From contig QWII01000023.1 in the NCBI GenBank assembly GCA_021405325.1, forward strand, positions 77,567-141,566: a stretch of DNA of 64,000 bases, read 5' to 3'. Source of the stretch: Caldilinea sp. CFX5 (GTDB taxonomy: Bacteria; Chloroflexota; Anaerolineae; Caldilineales; Caldilineaceae). A program made the position numbers and the translations under genes. The notes below the pieces were generated by a model, which worked only from the letters and a program-made list of their open reading frames with translations, searched no databases and was not told where the DNA came from. This document shows, piece after piece, positions 1 to 10,473 of the stretch. How positions within the stretch are numbered: the stretch's first letter is position 1; each line of letters opens with the position of its first letter.

Positions 1-261
1 TATGTACAAGAACGCCAACAGCAGACCGGCAGCAGTGGAAAGGCGCAACCCGTCACCTTTACCGAGCTGCTCACTCGCGGCTCTACCCGCCTGGAAGTGG
101 TGGTGACTTTTCTGGCGATTCTGGAACTGATCAAACAACGCGAACTGAGCGCTGAACAGGAAAGCACTTTTGGTGAGATCATTCTGGTCCCGCTGGCGGC
201 CCAGCCGGACGGATCGCCGCTGGATCCAGTTGTGCCCGACGCGATGGGGGAAATGGTCTAG
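1..261 (+). CDS. scpA: ScpA C-terminal part (partial at window edge)
   Basis: Frame 1 is open from the first base to a TAG at 259-261, giving the last 86 residues of a protein. The stretch RGSTRLEVVVTFLAILELIK followed by an acidic loop and FGEIILVPL is typical of the C-terminal winged-helix part of kleisin ScpA, which bridges the Smc heads with ScpB during chromosome condensation and segregation. The N-terminal Smc-neck-binding part lies outside the window. The short unstructured tail after the winged helix ends in GEMV. ScpB is not seen downstream, so it would be encoded elsewhere. The family call rests on a short fragment but the motif order fits well. Confidence 0.8.
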   Translation, partial: YVQERQQQTGSSGKAQPVTFTELLTRGSTRLEVVVTFLAILELIKQRELSAEQESTFGEIILVPLAAQPDGSPLDPVVPDAMGEMV

Positions 262-340
262 GTGTCGGTAAACATACCAATCTAGTCAACCGCTCTGGGC
301 GGGTCACAGACTCACCCAGAGCGGTAAGTTTTCTAATCTT

Positions 341-2977
341 TTAACGTTGCACCAGCGGCAGGAAAAGGCGGTTCGCTGTGATGCCGGTTGGTATACAATC
401 GACCTGATAGCTTCCCTCTGCCGTCACAATGGTTCCATCCGGTCGCTGTAATTGCGCCACATTGGATAAGCGGGGTTGCCCGCTTGCATCCGGCGGTGGA
501 CATGTGTGTACTTCTACCTCATAATAAATCCAAATTCCTACCTCACGCCGCAGGCGACCACGCCACTCGATTCGCCCGTTTGATCCCTCGTTTGGCAGAA
601 AAGTGGTGACTAAGGGCGTGACTCCATCATCGTTTCCCGCTAAGTATTCATCCGCCATTGTAAATACAAGGAATTCTGGCTGCCCTACCAAAGTGACGCC
701 AGGTGGCAAGTCATTCTGGAACAGGGCTGTTGCCGGCATTGTACCGGTGGTTGGCTCTATGATAAACTCAAATCCGGCTTTACTACCGAGGCGCACTGTT
801 GGTGTACTTCCATCCTCGCTAGAGGGATGCCGCAATGATACCTGAATCGGTTCTCCCTGCGGCAAGCCATCGACCAGGTAATCTTCAGTTTCGCCTATTT
901 GAAAGAAGTCTGGGTACGCGGGTCCACGTCCGTCGGCAAGCCCCTCACGCATTGGCCGGAGCGCCCGTTTTTCACTTAGCGTAAAGCGCATCCACACCGG
1001 GTGCGTTGGCTTTGGGTTATAGACCACTCTGGTCGGAATTTTCAGATCCAGGAAATGATCCACCGGAATCGCACTGAGATCGACGGCCCAATCCTGCACG
1101 ATCCACTCAAAAGCGTTATCGTTCAACGGATCAGCGCTATTCGGACAGTCACCGCTGTCCTGCCAATCGCCATCGCGGTTACCATCAAGCCAAACATTGA
1201 GCCAAAGTTGCTTCAGGGTTATTGGCATAATGTTGCGTGTCACCCGTACGACCACGGTCGACGACTCACAATTAACCATCGGCACAAAGAGATTCTCCCA
1301 ACCATCATCCCCATAATCCAAATCAGCCGAATTTGAGTCAATGTAAAGGATATTGGTATTGCCATTATTCAACGTTAGATCGGCATCAACCTCCGCATTA
1401 ACTTCGCGGCCCAGCCAAACATGACCTGTGCGATGGGTTGGTCCGCTGCCCTCATTGGCTGGCGTACCCTCCCATACGGTTGGGAAGCGCCCCAAAACGC
1501 CGGTATCTTTATAAGCAATGTTGTCCATCCCATGATGATTGCTCTCGCTATCGGGGGCGTCGCCAAAGTCTGTCCAGGGTTCGGCTTCCGTGCAGGTGAC
1601 TGTGGTACGTGCGCTAATCGTCGGTGTGGCAGGCTGCATCATGCCAGTATTATAAACCGTGGCCTGGTTATTGATGATCAAGCCACAGTGTACGCGATCT
1701 CTGATGCGCGCCTGAAAAGATAGTTCTACTGTGCTGCGTTCCGGTAACTCGCTGGTCCAAAGCACTTCCTTAAAGATAGGATCATAGGTGGCGACAGTAC
1801 CGCCGGCGCTGGGCGCACTACCGGCCACATAAGCAGTGCCAAAGGGCAGCGGATTTACGATCTTTAGGTTAGCGGTTGGTAGATCGCTCGCATTCGTCAA
1901 GGTTAGCCGATAGTCAATCGTACTACCGGGCGCTGTTTGGGTTACACTGGCGCGCATAGTAAATTGCAATGCTTTAATTTGGGGACAGCGATACTCAACT
2001 TTGGCAATGGCGGTTACGGGGGTTGGCAAGCTGGGCGCTTCGACCCGTGCCTGGCTGTAGAGGGTTTTACAAGTAATAAATTCAGTAAGTTTGATGGTAT
2101 AGCGTAGCGTCACCCTCCGTTGGGCCGGCACCGTGCCGGCCCAACGGAGGGCATGGGCATCGGCATCATAAACCGCATTGCCGCTGGAAGCTGTTAGCGT
2201 GTCGGTCATGTAGGTTGTTTCAATCGGTGCGGGGATATTGATCGCCAGCGCTAGATTGGTTGCTGTGACCAGCCCCCGATTGTCAATTGATACTTGATAC
2301 TCGATCAGATCATGAAAGGTTGCGGCGGCTACATTGCTGGTATGGGCTAGCTCAATAACCGGCGCGTTACAGAGCAGGGTAACAGTTACTGTATCGGTTA
2401 GGTAATCTGTAAGTAGAGCTGGTTCTAGTGCAGCGGTCGTTTGAATGGCGTTGCGACAATTGCTCCCCTCTTTCACCTTTACTGTGAACCGAACGTTGAC
2501 AGTTGTGTTCGGTGAAAGCGTATCCACCCAGCCAATCGCATGGAATTGCGGATCATAGTAACCGCCTGGCTTGAGGGTCTGCGTAATCGCACTGATCACT
2601 TGTGTAGTAACCGTACCTGATAGAAAGCTTGTAGTGCTGGGGAGCATCGTAATGGCGACAACATTCGTCTTTGTCATCGCCGTTGGATTCGCAACAGTCA
2701 TTGTATAATGGAGGATGCCACCGACGGTCGTTGCCGTGACATGCGACCGGATTTGAATGGTAAGCCCTGCGTCAGATGTTGTCTGGTGAACCGGTAATGA
2801 CGGTGGTTGGTGATGGTCGGCAGCACGTACATTGCGTCCGACCGAGAGGTAAAAAAGCGCCAGGAAGCCGATCAGTATTGCGAGCGGCATCGCAATCAGC
2901 AAGCGTCTTGGTTGAACCTGGGCCAAAGACAGTCGACGCTGCTGGCGCAAGTGCATTGCCATTGATTCTGCTCTCAT
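341..2977 (-). CDS. Exported DUF11-repeat / GEVED-like surface protein
   Basis: This 878-residue protein has a basic N terminus and one hydrophobic segment (about residues 27-46), so it is exported or membrane-anchored. Three DUF11-type beta domains follow (about 70-200, 205-330, 335-465), recognised by phrases such as HYTMTVANP, EYQVSIDNRG and DYRLTLTNAS with LP-x-x-T edges. Residues about 470-710 start with DFGDAPDS and end with GETEDYLVDG, the hallmarks of a GEVED-like domain; one more DUF11-like domain precedes the C terminus. It ends LFLPLVQR, a tail shared with other exported proteins in this window. An AGGAG ribosome site lies just before ATG at 2977. A cell-surface structural or adhesive role is inferred; no catalytic motif is visible. 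Confidence 0.75.
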   Translation of the reverse strand: MRAESMAMHLRQQRRLSLAQVQPRRLLIAMPLAILIGFLALFYLSVGRNVRAADHHQPPSLPVHQTTSDAGLTIQIRSHVTATTVGGILHYTMTVANPTAMTKTNVVAITMLPSTTSFLSGTVTTQVISAITQTLKPGGYYDPQFHAIGWVDTLSPNTTVNVRFTVKVKEGSNCRNAIQTTAALEPALLTDYLTDTVTVTLLCNAPVIELAHTSNVAAATFHDLIEYQVSIDNRGLVTATNLALAINIPAPIETTYMTDTLTASSGNAVYDADAHALRWAGTVPAQRRVTLRYTIKLTEFITCKTLYSQARVEAPSLPTPVTAIAKVEYRCPQIKALQFTMRASVTQTAPGSTIDYRLTLTNASDLPTANLKIVNPLPFGTAYVAGSAPSAGGTVATYDPIFKEVLWTSELPERSTVELSFQARIRDRVHCGLIINNQATVYNTGMMQPATPTISARTTVTCTEAEPWTDFGDAPDSESNHHGMDNIAYKDTGVLGRFPTVWEGTPANEGSGPTHRTGHVWLGREVNAEVDADLTLNNGNTNILYIDSNSADLDYGDDGWENLFVPMVNCESSTVVVRVTRNIMPITLKQLWLNVWLDGNRDGDWQDSGDCPNSADPLNDNAFEWIVQDWAVDLSAIPVDHFLDLKIPTRVVYNPKPTHPVWMRFTLSEKRALRPMREGLADGRGPAYPDFFQIGETEDYLVDGLPQGEPIQVSLRHPSSEDGSTPTVRLGSKAGFEFIIEPTTGTMPATALFQNDLPPGVTLVGQPEFLVFTMADEYLAGNDDGVTPLVTTFLPNEGSNGRIEWRGRLRREVGIWIYYEVEVHTCPPPDASGQPRLSNVAQLQRPDGTIVTAEGSYQVDCIPTGITANRLFLPLVQR

Positions 2978-3731
2978 CGCTACTCCTGTCTGTCATTACG
3001 ACCTATTTAATAGCTGAACAACGCTATTTGTGCCAGCTATCCATGCGATAGAGTATAGTAAAGGACACCTTTGTTGGCATGGGCGAAAGGACAGGTTTGT
3101 AGTCGTCGTAAAGATGGAGGAAGTGGCGTCGGTTCATTGCCGAATCGTAGACGATTTCCGCTGGGTTTGTAAAGTTGTTTGAAGGACAACCAAGCGCTAC
3201 TACAGGTATAAAAAGTTGAGCCTACCGACGTTGTGCCAGGCGCCAGTAGGCCCGAGGAGGAAGGGAGGAACCAAAGGAGAGTAACCATCGTGCGGAAGTG
3301 CAAGCAAAGTTGGCTCCCCAGGCAACTCTGCTTGGTTGAGTCAAACAGCTTGTGCTACAGAATGGCTGTCCAACCGTGTGTACAGCCATTGCTTCTGCTC
3401 TTGAACTCAACTTGCTCCACTATAGCGGAAACGATACTTGTTTACAATCGACACTTTGCACAAGAAGCGCGAGAAATTATTGTGTAAAATCGTAAAAAGG
3501 TAAGGCGTTACAATTCTTTTCTGTGCAAACCCCACATGAGAATGGGCTTACACAAGCCAAGGGTACAGATTGCGCAAGCTGCCCTACACGGCACAACCCG
3601 GCCCTAAAGTTGAACTAAATCTTGGTACGTTCCCTCCTTGACAACTGCGCTTGAAAGTGATAAGTTGCCAGTAAGCGGTCTACACCCCATACCCACTATG
3701 TACCATATCACGCAAGGCCAAGGAGGTTGTC
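2978..3731. other. Intergenic region without recognised gene
   Basis: About 750 bases lie between the divergent exported-protein gene and the baeRF gene. Short open frames here (for example 3233-3487) have no ribosome site, no recognisable domain and Cys/Leu-rich non-protein-like composition, so I do not call them. The only signal I can support is a promoter-like pair near 3638-3666. I looked for RNase P RNA, tmRNA and SRP RNA signatures and saw none. Confidence 0.5.
3638..3666 (+). promoter_or_regulatory. Candidate sigma-70 promoter of the baeRF gene
   Basis: TTGACA at 3638-3643 is a perfect -35 box. After a 17-base spacer comes TAAGTT at 3661-3666, a weak -10 box (3 of 6 consensus bases). 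The start codon lies about 65 bases downstream. The -35 match and spacing are good; the -10 match is poor. Confidence 0.4.
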
Positions 3732-4817
3732 ATGCTAAGCCAGTTCGATATCCAACAGCTTGTTGAATTTGAAAATCCAGCCCATCCGGTCCTCAGCGTC
3801 TATCTCCATGTGGACCCGCAAGAACGCTCGGTCGAGCGTTACCGGTTGGCGTTACGCAATCTACTCCATAAAGCGGAAAAAGCGGATAAGGCAGATATTG
3901 CGCGTGTGCAGAATTACATTGAAATGGGCTATAACCGCCAGGGGCGCAGCGTGGCCATGGTGAGTTGCGCCGCCGCTGATTTTTGGTGGGCGCAGAGTTT
4001 TCAGGCGCCCATGCCCGACAAGGTCTTTGTCTCCTTTCGCCCCTATATTCGCCCCCTCGCTACCCTGCTCGACACTTATGAGCGTTACGGGGTCATCCAT
4101 GTCGATCAAGAAGGCGCCCGCCTCTACATCTTCCATGCCGGCGATTTGGAGAGCGCCGACGGCTATTTAGGCGAAGAGATCAAAGTCCACCGCGCCGGCG
4201 GCTGGTCGGCGCAACGCTATCAGCGGCAGGAGATGCAGCAGGCGCGCCAGAATTTGCAGGACGCCGCCGAAATGGCGGAAACCTTTTACCGGGAAGCCGA
4301 TACTCGCCGTCTAATTCTCGCCGGCACTGACAAGAATGTTGCGCGTTTTAAGGAGTTACTCAGCCATCGGTTGCGTTCAATGGTTGTCGGCCAATTGAGC
4401 GCCAGCGCCACAGCAACGCCCGCGGTTTTGCGCGATCAGGCCGCCGAACTGGTGCAAAAAGCCGCTGATGCTGAGGCCAATGCCCTGGCTGATCAAGTGA
4501 TCGCCACCGTCCAGCAAGGCGGCAATGCCATCCTCGGCCTGGCCGAAACGTTGACCGCTGTACAGACCGGTCGCGCTCAGCATGTGGTTGTCCTGGCCGA
4601 CTATGAACAGCCGGCCTACCGCTACGTCGATTCGGGCTATATTCTGCTCGAACTCAATGAAAAAAGTGAACTTGCCAGCGGTCGCATCCAAAGTTTGCCC
4701 GACGCCGTCGATAGCGTCCTCCGGCGCGCCCTGGCCCAGGGGATCGGCGTCACCATTCTCGATCAACACGCCGGTCTCGCCGCCGCCGGCAAAATCGGCG
4801 CCCTCACCCGCTATTGA
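3732..4817 (+). CDS. baeRF-family (VLRF1/aeRF1-like) protein
   Basis: A 361-residue soluble protein starting at ATG 3732 behind a strong AGGAGGT ribosome site. The opening [11 protein letters not shown], the central pattern in which [16 protein letters not shown] introduces a beta-rich domain, the basic helix [22 protein letters not shown], and the [18 protein letters not shown] segment match the bacterial archaeo-eukaryotic release-factor-like (baeRF) families. The C-terminal part ([15 protein letters not shown]) resembles the eL30-like third domain. These proteins are thought to act at ribosomes in stress or quality control, but their reaction is not established for most subfamilies. The next gene on the strand is clpC after about 400 bases, so a shared stress context is possible but not shown. 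Confidence 0.65.
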   Translation: MLSQFDIQQLVEFENPAHPVLSVYLHVDPQERSVERYRLALRNLLHKAEKADKADIARVQNYIEMGYNRQGRSVAMVSCAAADFWWAQSFQAPMPDKVFVSFRPYIRPLATLLDTYERYGVIHVDQEGARLYIFHAGDLESADGYLGEEIKVHRAGGWSAQRYQRQEMQQARQNLQDAAEMAETFYREADTRRLILAGTDKNVARFKELLSHRLRSMVVGQLSASATATPAVLRDQAAELVQKAADAEANALADQVIATVQQGGNAILGLAETLTAVQTGRAQHVVVLADYEQPAYRYVDSGYILLELNEKSELASGRIQSLPDAVDSVLRRALAQGIGVTILDQHAGLAAAGKIGALTRY

Positions 4818-5221
4818 TTTGCATCAAGGTAGTGCACAGAGTGGCGCGGGGATGACACAGCGCTTCACAGAGAAAAATCCTAGCTTAGAACCTCTCTGCG
4901 CACCTCTGTGCTACCTCTGTGTATCTCTGCGAACCAGTGTGTTAACTTTTTGTTTTCGCGCTATTTGTCTTGCGTTAGAGAAGAAATGATTTGGAATCTG
5001 ACCTACCCATTTTACCGTCTTCCATGATATAACTAAATCATACATTTCTCGTGTAGTCAGGAGTCGCAAAGTCACGTAGTCGCTTGGTCGCGTAGTTGTT
5101 TAGTCAGCCATGTGTCCACCGGTTTTTTCGGAAGACCAATAGACCCTGCGACAACGCGACCAAACGACCAAGCGACCCTTGACCACACGACGTAGGCACA
5201 GCAACCAAGGATCTAACAACC
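4818..5221. repeat. Intergenic region with iterated-word inverted repeats
   Basis: Two repeat-like blocks occupy this 404-base gap. At about 4860-4935 the word CCTCTGTG/CTCTGCG is iterated and partly opposed by CACAGAG. At about 5053-5193 words such as TAGTCGC and TTGGTCGC are iterated and then opposed by GCGACCAAACGACCAAGCGAC, giving an imperfect long inverted repeat upstream of clpC. No CIRCE (TTAGCACTC-N9-GAGTGCTAA) element and no convincing -35/-10 pair was seen. The blocks resemble other iterated-word inverted repeats in this window. Confidence 0.55.
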
Positions 5222-7717
5222 ATGATGCGATTTGATCGATTTACCGAAAAAGCGCAAGAAGCCGCCATGCGGGCCTATGAAATCTTGCAGCATTATAAAC
5301 ATACCCAGGTGGATACCGAGCACATGTTCCTGGCGCTGGCGCAACAGGAAGACGGCACGATCCCGCAGATTCTGCAAGCTGCTGAAGCGAATGTGGATGT
5401 GATTGTCCGCAAGCTGGAGACGGTGCTGGAAAGCGCCCCCAAGGCCAGCAACAATCCGTATGGCAATGCGCAGACGGCGCAAGTCTTTATCACGCCGCGG
5501 CTCAAGCGGGTCATGGATGTGGCCCAGGAAGAAGCCGGCAAGATGAAAGACGAGTATGTCGGTACGGAACATATCTTCCTGGCGATTGCCAGTGAACGCA
5601 ACACCCCCAGCGCCAACATTCTGCGCGAAGCGGGTGTTAACAAAGAACGCATTGTCGATGCGATTCGCGATCTGCGCAAAGGGCAACGCATCACCGAACC
5701 CAATGCCGAGAGCAAATATCGCGTTTTAGAAAAATATGGCCGCGATTTGACGACGGCCGCCCGTGAAGGCAAGCTCGACCCGGTCATCGGGCGCGACACC
5801 GAAGTCCTGCGCATGATGCAGGTGCTTTGTCGCCGCACCAAGAACAACCCGGTTCTCATTGGCGAGGCCGGTGTGGGTAAGACCGCCATTGTCGAAGGTC
5901 TGGCCCAACAGATTGTCAACAACGATGTGCCCGAACCCTTAATGGGCAAGCGGGTCATCTCACTGGATATGGGCGCCATGTTGGCCGGCACCCGCTTCCG
6001 GGGTGAATTTGAAGAGCGTTTGAAGGCCTGTATCGAGGAAGTGCAGCGCAGCGAAGGGGAGATCATCCTCTTTATTGACGAGTTGCACACCGTTGTCGGC
6101 GCCGGTAACGCCGCCGGTGCGCTCGACGCCAGCAATATGCTCAAGCCGGCGTTGGCTCGTGGCGAATTGCAATGTATGGGCGCCACCACCCTGGACGAAT
6201 ACCGCCAGCACATTGAGAAGGATTCGGCCCTGGAACGCCGCTTTGCGCCGGTCTATGTCGATGAACCAAACGTTGAGGATAGTATTGAGATTCTACGTGG
6301 TTTGCGCCATCGTTACGAGGATCATCACCACGTCACCTTTGAAGATGAGGCGTTGGTGCAGGCGGTCAAGTTGAGCCATCGCTATGTCAACGACCGCCGG
6401 TTGCCCGACAAGGCGATTGACGTAATGGATGAAGCCGCCGCCAAGTTGCGGGTCGCCATCTACTCCATGCCGCAGAATTTGAAGACGATGAAGGAAGAGT
6501 TGGACAAGCTTGTCGCCGCCGAGGAAGCTGCTTGGGCCGCGCGTGATTACGAGAACGCCGCCCGCTATAAGACCGACCGTGTGCGCCTTGAAGAAGAGTA
6601 CACCAACGCCGTCGGCCAGTGGCGTGGCGAATCCGGTCTTGATGATGTGGTCGAAGCGCGTGACATTGCCCAGGTCGTCAGCACCTGGACCGGCATTCCG
6701 GTCAGCAACGTCCTCCAGACCGAGAGCGAAAAGCTGTTGGACATGGAAGAACATCTGCGCAAGCGTATTATCGGCCAGGAACTGGCGGTCATTGCCGTCA
6801 GCGATGCCATCCGCCGAGCGCGGAGTGGTCTGAAGGATCCGCGCCGACCGATTGGCACCTTCCTCTTCTTGGGGCCGACCGGTGTCGGTAAGACCGAGTT
6901 GGCGAAGGCGTTGGCCGGCTTTATGTTTGACGATGACGAAGCGCTGCTGCGCATCGACATGAGCGAATACCGGGAACCGCATACGGTGAGCCGGCTCTTT
7001 GGCGCTCCTCCCGGCTATGTCGGTTATGATCAGGGTGGGCAGTTGACCGAGCAGGTGCGCCGCCGCCCCTATCAGGTCATCCTCTTTGACGAGGTGGAGA
7101 AGGCCCATCCCGAAGTCTGGAACTCACTGCTCCAGATCATGGACGATGGCCGCCTGACCGATGGGCAAGGGCGCACGGTAGACTTCCGCAACACGGTGGT
7201 CATTATGACGAGCAATGTGGGCGCCGATGTGGTCAAGCGGGGGCCGATGGGCTTTTCGACCCCGGTCTTTGACGAGAGCAAGTACACGCAGGGGGAGTAC
7301 GCTAACCAGTTAAAGCGGCTCTTCCGCCCTGAGTTCTTGAACCGGATCGACGAGATCATCGTCTTTGACACGCTGACCAAGCAGGAAGTCCAGCGGATTG
7401 TCATGCTGCTCATGAATGACATTACCAGCCGCCTGGTCGAGTTGGGCTTTACCGCCGAACTGAGCGAAGCCGCCGCCGCCCATCTGGCCGACATCGGCTA
7501 CGACGCCAACTATGGCGCACGCCCGCTGCGCCGCCTCTTGCAGCGCCGGGTCGAGAACGAGTTGAGCAAGCGACTGCTCAAGGGCGAATACCAGACGGGC
7601 GATCATGTCCTGATCGACTATGATCCCACCCAGGAAGGGGAGAGCAAGCTCACCTTCACCAAGTTGGAGCAGGCGCCGATTGCGGTGGAATTGCCCGTGA
7701 CGGCGGAACAACGGTAA
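5222..7717 (+). CDS. clpC: ATP-dependent Clp protease ATP-binding subunit ClpC
   Basis: This 831-residue protein has the full ClpC layout. Two Clp N-domain repeats cover residues 1-150 ([20 protein letters not shown], then [12 protein letters not shown]). The first AAA+ domain has [16 protein letters not shown] and the FIDELH Walker B. A middle region with a UVR-like helix ([18 protein letters not shown]) separates it from the second AAA+ domain with [15 protein letters not shown], followed by a C-terminal D2-small domain. The short middle domain and UVR-like segment separate ClpC from ClpB. It unfolds proteins for ClpP degradation in the cytoplasm. Translation may start at ATG 5222 or 5225. 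A hairpin terminator follows the stop closely. No clpP, ctsR or mcsB is adjacent. Confidence 0.93.
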   Translation: MMRFDRFTEKAQEAAMRAYEILQHYKHTQVDTEHMFLALAQQEDGTIPQILQAAEANVDVIVRKLETVLESAPKASNNPYGNAQTAQVFITPRLKRVMDVAQEEAGKMKDEYVGTEHIFLAIASERNTPSANILREAGVNKERIVDAIRDLRKGQRITEPNAESKYRVLEKYGRDLTTAAREGKLDPVIGRDTEVLRMMQVLCRRTKNNPVLIGEAGVGKTAIVEGLAQQIVNNDVPEPLMGKRVISLDMGAMLAGTRFRGEFEERLKACIEEVQRSEGEIILFIDELHTVVGAGNAAGALDASNMLKPALARGELQCMGATTLDEYRQHIEKDSALERRFAPVYVDEPNVEDSIEILRGLRHRYEDHHHVTFEDEALVQAVKLSHRYVNDRRLPDKAIDVMDEAAAKLRVAIYSMPQNLKTMKEELDKLVAAEEAAWAARDYENAARYKTDRVRLEEEYTNAVGQWRGESGLDDVVEARDIAQVVSTWTGIPVSNVLQTESEKLLDMEEHLRKRIIGQELAVIAVSDAIRRARSGLKDPRRPIGTFLFLGPTGVGKTELAKALAGFMFDDDEALLRIDMSEYREPHTVSRLFGAPPGYVGYDQGGQLTEQVRRRPYQVILFDEVEKAHPEVWNSLLQIMDDGRLTDGQGRTVDFRNTVVIMTSNVGADVVKRGPMGFSTPVFDESKYTQGEYANQLKRLFRPEFLNRIDEIIVFDTLTKQEVQRIVMLLMNDITSRLVELGFTAELSEAAAAHLADIGYDANYGARPLRRLLQRRVENELSKRLLKGEYQTGDHVLIDYDPTQEGESKLTFTKLEQAPIAVELPVTAEQR

Positions 7718-7727
7718 AGTGCTAAGT

Positions 7728-7758
7728 AAAAACGCCCACCAATGCGGTGGGCGTTTTT
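7728..7758. terminator. Bidirectional rho-independent terminator
   Basis: AAAAACGCCCACC (7728-7740), a five-base loop, and GGTGGGCGTTTTT (7746-7758) form a perfect 13-bp stem flanked by A and T runs. It lies between clpC (+) and the convergent restriction enzyme gene (-), so it can serve both strands. Confidence 0.9.
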
Positions 7759-7762
7759 TAGA

Positions 7763-8722
7763 TTATAACGTCACTAACCACTGACTGAGCGACGCTAGTT
7801 GTTGCTCACTGGTCAAATTCGCGGCGTTGCTCATCTGCCCGCTTTGGAGTTGTAGAAAGATTTCAGCCGCCATCGCTGGTGCAATTGCGGCTCCGATAAA
7901 GAAGGTGTGAGGTGTATGACCAGCAGCCGCAAACGCGCTTCTCGCCCTGTTTAGGGCAGTGTTGGCGGTTTTCCAGTGTTCATCAGCACCAGCCGGATCA
8001 ATGCCGCCTTTGAGTTCACCAAGAGCAAGATAGGCATTGGAGCGGTAATGAGTGGAATTTTGATTACCTACGATGATTTCAGTTGGCGTCGCTTCTAACA
8101 GGCAGAGATCAACATTTTTCTTCACGACAGGAATATTCAAATTATAAACAAGTGTTCGCTGTCGCATCTCCGATTCCCAGTGCAAACCGCGCATATATCT
8201 TTCGAGGTCGGGTACACTCATATCCCCTGGTTGCCAAGTTCGTGTTGTTCCATTCAACCAGAAGAACGGTTTCGCTTGCAACGAGAGCGTCGAAATGATG
8301 GTGCGCGTTACCTTGTACTCGGCTAATATGCCGGCAAGATTACGCATTCGACCACCCAACGTGTCTCCCTTGGTGAGGAGAAAGCGAAAAACCAGTTCAT
8401 CCACAAAATTTTTACCGGCTGGTTCCAGAAAATTATCAACTAACCCTTTAATGGCCTCAATCTGGTCATCCGCTGTCAAATAGTTCCGAGCTTTGTCGGA
8501 GACGCCAGCCGCCGTTAGGATGGCTGGCCGTAGAGCTTCTACATGGAGTAGATCAGCCGGTTTGGCAATCTGCAAGGCAAGCGCTTTTAAAGTTTTGGCT
8601 TCCTCAATAAATGGTGTTGCCTGCCGGTTCTTTTCTAGGGCTAAACGAATGAAACCAGTGCGCACTTCTTCATAGGGTGTCACCAGATCGCTTGCTGACT
8701 GGAGGTGATTTTGAAAACTCAT
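7763..8722 (-). CDS. Type II restriction endonuclease, AvaI/BsoBI family
   Basis: A 319-residue protein. The key block ELKGGIDPAGADEHWKTA (residues 236-253) reproduces the BsoBI active-site spacing: Glu236 and Lys238 correspond to BsoBI Glu240 and Lys242, and His249 to His253. An upstream NVDLCLLEA segment supplies the likely metal-binding Asp (Asp205). Length is close to BsoBI (about 323 residues). The family cuts degenerate CYCGRG sites, so the same target is predicted. It follows the methyltransferase gene on the same strand after 42 bases, the normal safe order for expression. No controller (C) protein gene is visible. Codon use does not stand out from its methylase. Confidence 0.85.
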   Translation of the reverse strand: MSFQNHLQSASDLVTPYEEVRTGFIRLALEKNRQATPFIEEAKTLKALALQIAKPADLLHVEALRPAILTAAGVSDKARNYLTADDQIEAIKGLVDNFLEPAGKNFVDELVFRFLLTKGDTLGGRMRNLAGILAEYKVTRTIISTLSLQAKPFFWLNGTTRTWQPGDMSVPDLERYMRGLHWESEMRQRTLVYNLNIPVVKKNVDLCLLEATPTEIIVGNQNSTHYRSNAYLALGELKGGIDPAGADEHWKTANTALNRARSAFAAAGHTPHTFFIGAAIAPAMAAEIFLQLQSGQMSNAANLTSEQQLASLSQWLVTL

Positions 8723-8764
8723 GATACTCTACTTGATTGCATAGTGAATAATGTGAGCAAACTG

Positions 8765-10279
8765 TTATGGCTTCTTCCAAATGGTAATGCTCTTCCGCAA
8801 CTCCTGGCGACCAAATTTCCCCATCTGTTGGCTGCTATTCCCTTTGCGTTGTGGCAGCACATAAACTTTGATAGGTGTAAAGCCAACTGCCTCGGCAAGG
8901 TTCGTGCTGATCAAATCGACTGGGATAACTTCGCCTGCGTAGCGGACATTATCATTGACAAAGGCCACATAAGCGCCACTGCGACAAACGCGGTATAATT
9001 CGCTATAGATAAATGTGAGTTCGGCAAAATATTGCTCGATCATTTTAAGAACGCCACGATTATTGATTTCTCCACGGCTGTTCCGAATGCTGAGCGCACG
9101 ATTGATTTCGTTGAGCGCGGCATTATTGCCAATAATTTCTGTGATTCTCTTATAATCGGCAATGCGCCCTAAAGTCTGATAATGCACCTGTAGATCAGCC
9201 GATTTTGGTCGATTTTCCACCGTACAAGAAAGCAGACCTTGACGTAGGTCAAAAATGTGGTTGTCTACATTTAGATAAGCTAATTCTAGGGCATAGGTGC
9301 GTGTGTAGTCATACCGATTGGCATAAGGTGGTGATGTAATGACTGCATCAAACTGATTTGGTTCCATCTGCGGCAACACGTATAAACTACTGCCCTTGAT
9401 CAATTGTTGTTGGCTTGCTGGTGGTGATTGTTGTTGTAACTCGTGGACATCACGGATGATGCTATCAAACTTGCGCAGTAAAGCAATCTTTACTGATGGT
9501 AATATTCCTTTATCAATACCCTCAACCGGCTCTTGGCCTGATTCAACCCGTGTTTTATTCCTTGTGACAATTTTTTCAGCTCGGCTATCCCAGCGTAAAT
9601 ACTGACCATCCTTGCGGGTATAGCTGACATCTTCTAAAATGCTCATCAATACCGCTTGGCATAGCGTTTTTGCGACACCACTGATGTCCAACGTTTCAAA
9701 CCACTGTTTGTAATCAACAATGGCTCTTTCTGTTTCGGCAGGGAAAGCGCCTTCCGTAATCGTCAAATGGGGAAATGGAAGGTTAGTGGCAGGTGGCTCA
9801 TCTTGTCGAAGAAGATCACGGATAGCGCAAAGCTCGTCCACTTGATAAGCAAAAATGTTGGCTTTGACTTTCCAAGCAAGGTGGCAATGGGGTAGTAACT
9901 CGATACCCACGGCGTTTAGCCCGTTCAACTTCGCTTCTAGGAGGGTAGTGCATGAGCCGGCAAAGGGATCAAGGATTTGTTGAGTCTCACTGATACTGAA
10001 TTCATTCAAGAGGATTTCGACTAACTGGGCAGAAAACCCCTCGCGATACTTAAACCAGTTATGCAAAGTTTCGATCTTGTTCGCCTGAAAACTGACGATA
10101 CGGCGGTTAAATTTACTTGTCTCTTCAAATAGACTACTATAGGTGTCTTCTAAAGCGCACCGTACACTTTCATCACAAGTCCCATTATGCGAGAATGTGT
10201 GATTCATCAGTGACTTCGCCCTTATTTCAGGAAAGTCGGTATCGATAGGCAGAGATAATTGTAGCATTGCTTGCCCCAT
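8765..10279 (-). CDS. DNA methyltransferase of the R-M system (probable N4-cytosine type)
   Basis: This 504-residue protein carries the SAM-binding motif I as ILDPFAGSCTTLLEA (DPFAGS at 104-109) and the catalytic motif IV as DAVITSPPYANRYDY (SPPY at 316-319). SPPY is the form usual for N4-cytosine methyltransferases. The long region between the motifs probably holds part of the target-recognition domain. It is upstream of and co-directional with the AvaI/BsoBI-like nuclease, so it should methylate the same CYCGRG site and protect host DNA. Alternative start codons exist at residues 1 and 5 (MGQAM); the second has a GGGG element before it. The exact methylated base is inferred. Confidence 0.82.
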   Translation of the reverse strand: MGQAMLQLSLPIDTDFPEIRAKSLMNHTFSHNGTCDESVRCALEDTYSSLFEETSKFNRRIVSFQANKIETLHNWFKYREGFSAQLVEILLNEFSISETQQILDPFAGSCTTLLEAKLNGLNAVGIELLPHCHLAWKVKANIFAYQVDELCAIRDLLRQDEPPATNLPFPHLTITEGAFPAETERAIVDYKQWFETLDISGVAKTLCQAVLMSILEDVSYTRKDGQYLRWDSRAEKIVTRNKTRVESGQEPVEGIDKGILPSVKIALLRKFDSIIRDVHELQQQSPPASQQQLIKGSSLYVLPQMEPNQFDAVITSPPYANRYDYTRTYALELAYLNVDNHIFDLRQGLLSCTVENRPKSADLQVHYQTLGRIADYKRITEIIGNNAALNEINRALSIRNSRGEINNRGVLKMIEQYFAELTFIYSELYRVCRSGAYVAFVNDNVRYAGEVIPVDLISTNLAEAVGFTPIKVYVLPQRKGNSSQQMGKFGRQELRKSITIWKKP

Positions 10280-10406
10280 AACTGCGCGAAAATGTTGATA
10301 CAGCCCAAGTATATCATAACACAGGTGTTCTGAACCCTAAATGGTGAGCCGCTTAGTAACGATCTTTTAGCTGGCTTCGACTGCTACTTTAAATTTTTCC
10401 CCTTTT

Positions 10407-10452
10407 GGATCGCAAAGGCCACATCGGATGATCGATGTGGCCTTTGCGATCC
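10407..10452. repeat. Perfect 20-bp inverted repeat hairpin
   Basis: Arms at 10407-10426 and 10433-10452 are perfect reverse complements around a six-base loop; the arm reads GGATCGCAAAGGCCACATCG. It sits just after the stop of the minus-strand exported-protein gene and could act as its terminator, but no U-run follows on that strand. It could equally be a mobile palindromic repeat. Confidence 0.75.
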
Positions 10453-10473
10453 CTAAACTTTGGGGCTACCGGC

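Noticed and set aside
3233..3487. An 84-codon plus-strand frame in the gap before the baeRF gene.
   Set aside because: No ribosome site or domain, Cys/Leu-rich composition, and alternative frames are similarly open.
5293..7711. Long minus-strand open frames opposite clpC.
   Set aside because: They mirror the codon pattern of clpC, have no ribosome sites and no recognisable domains.
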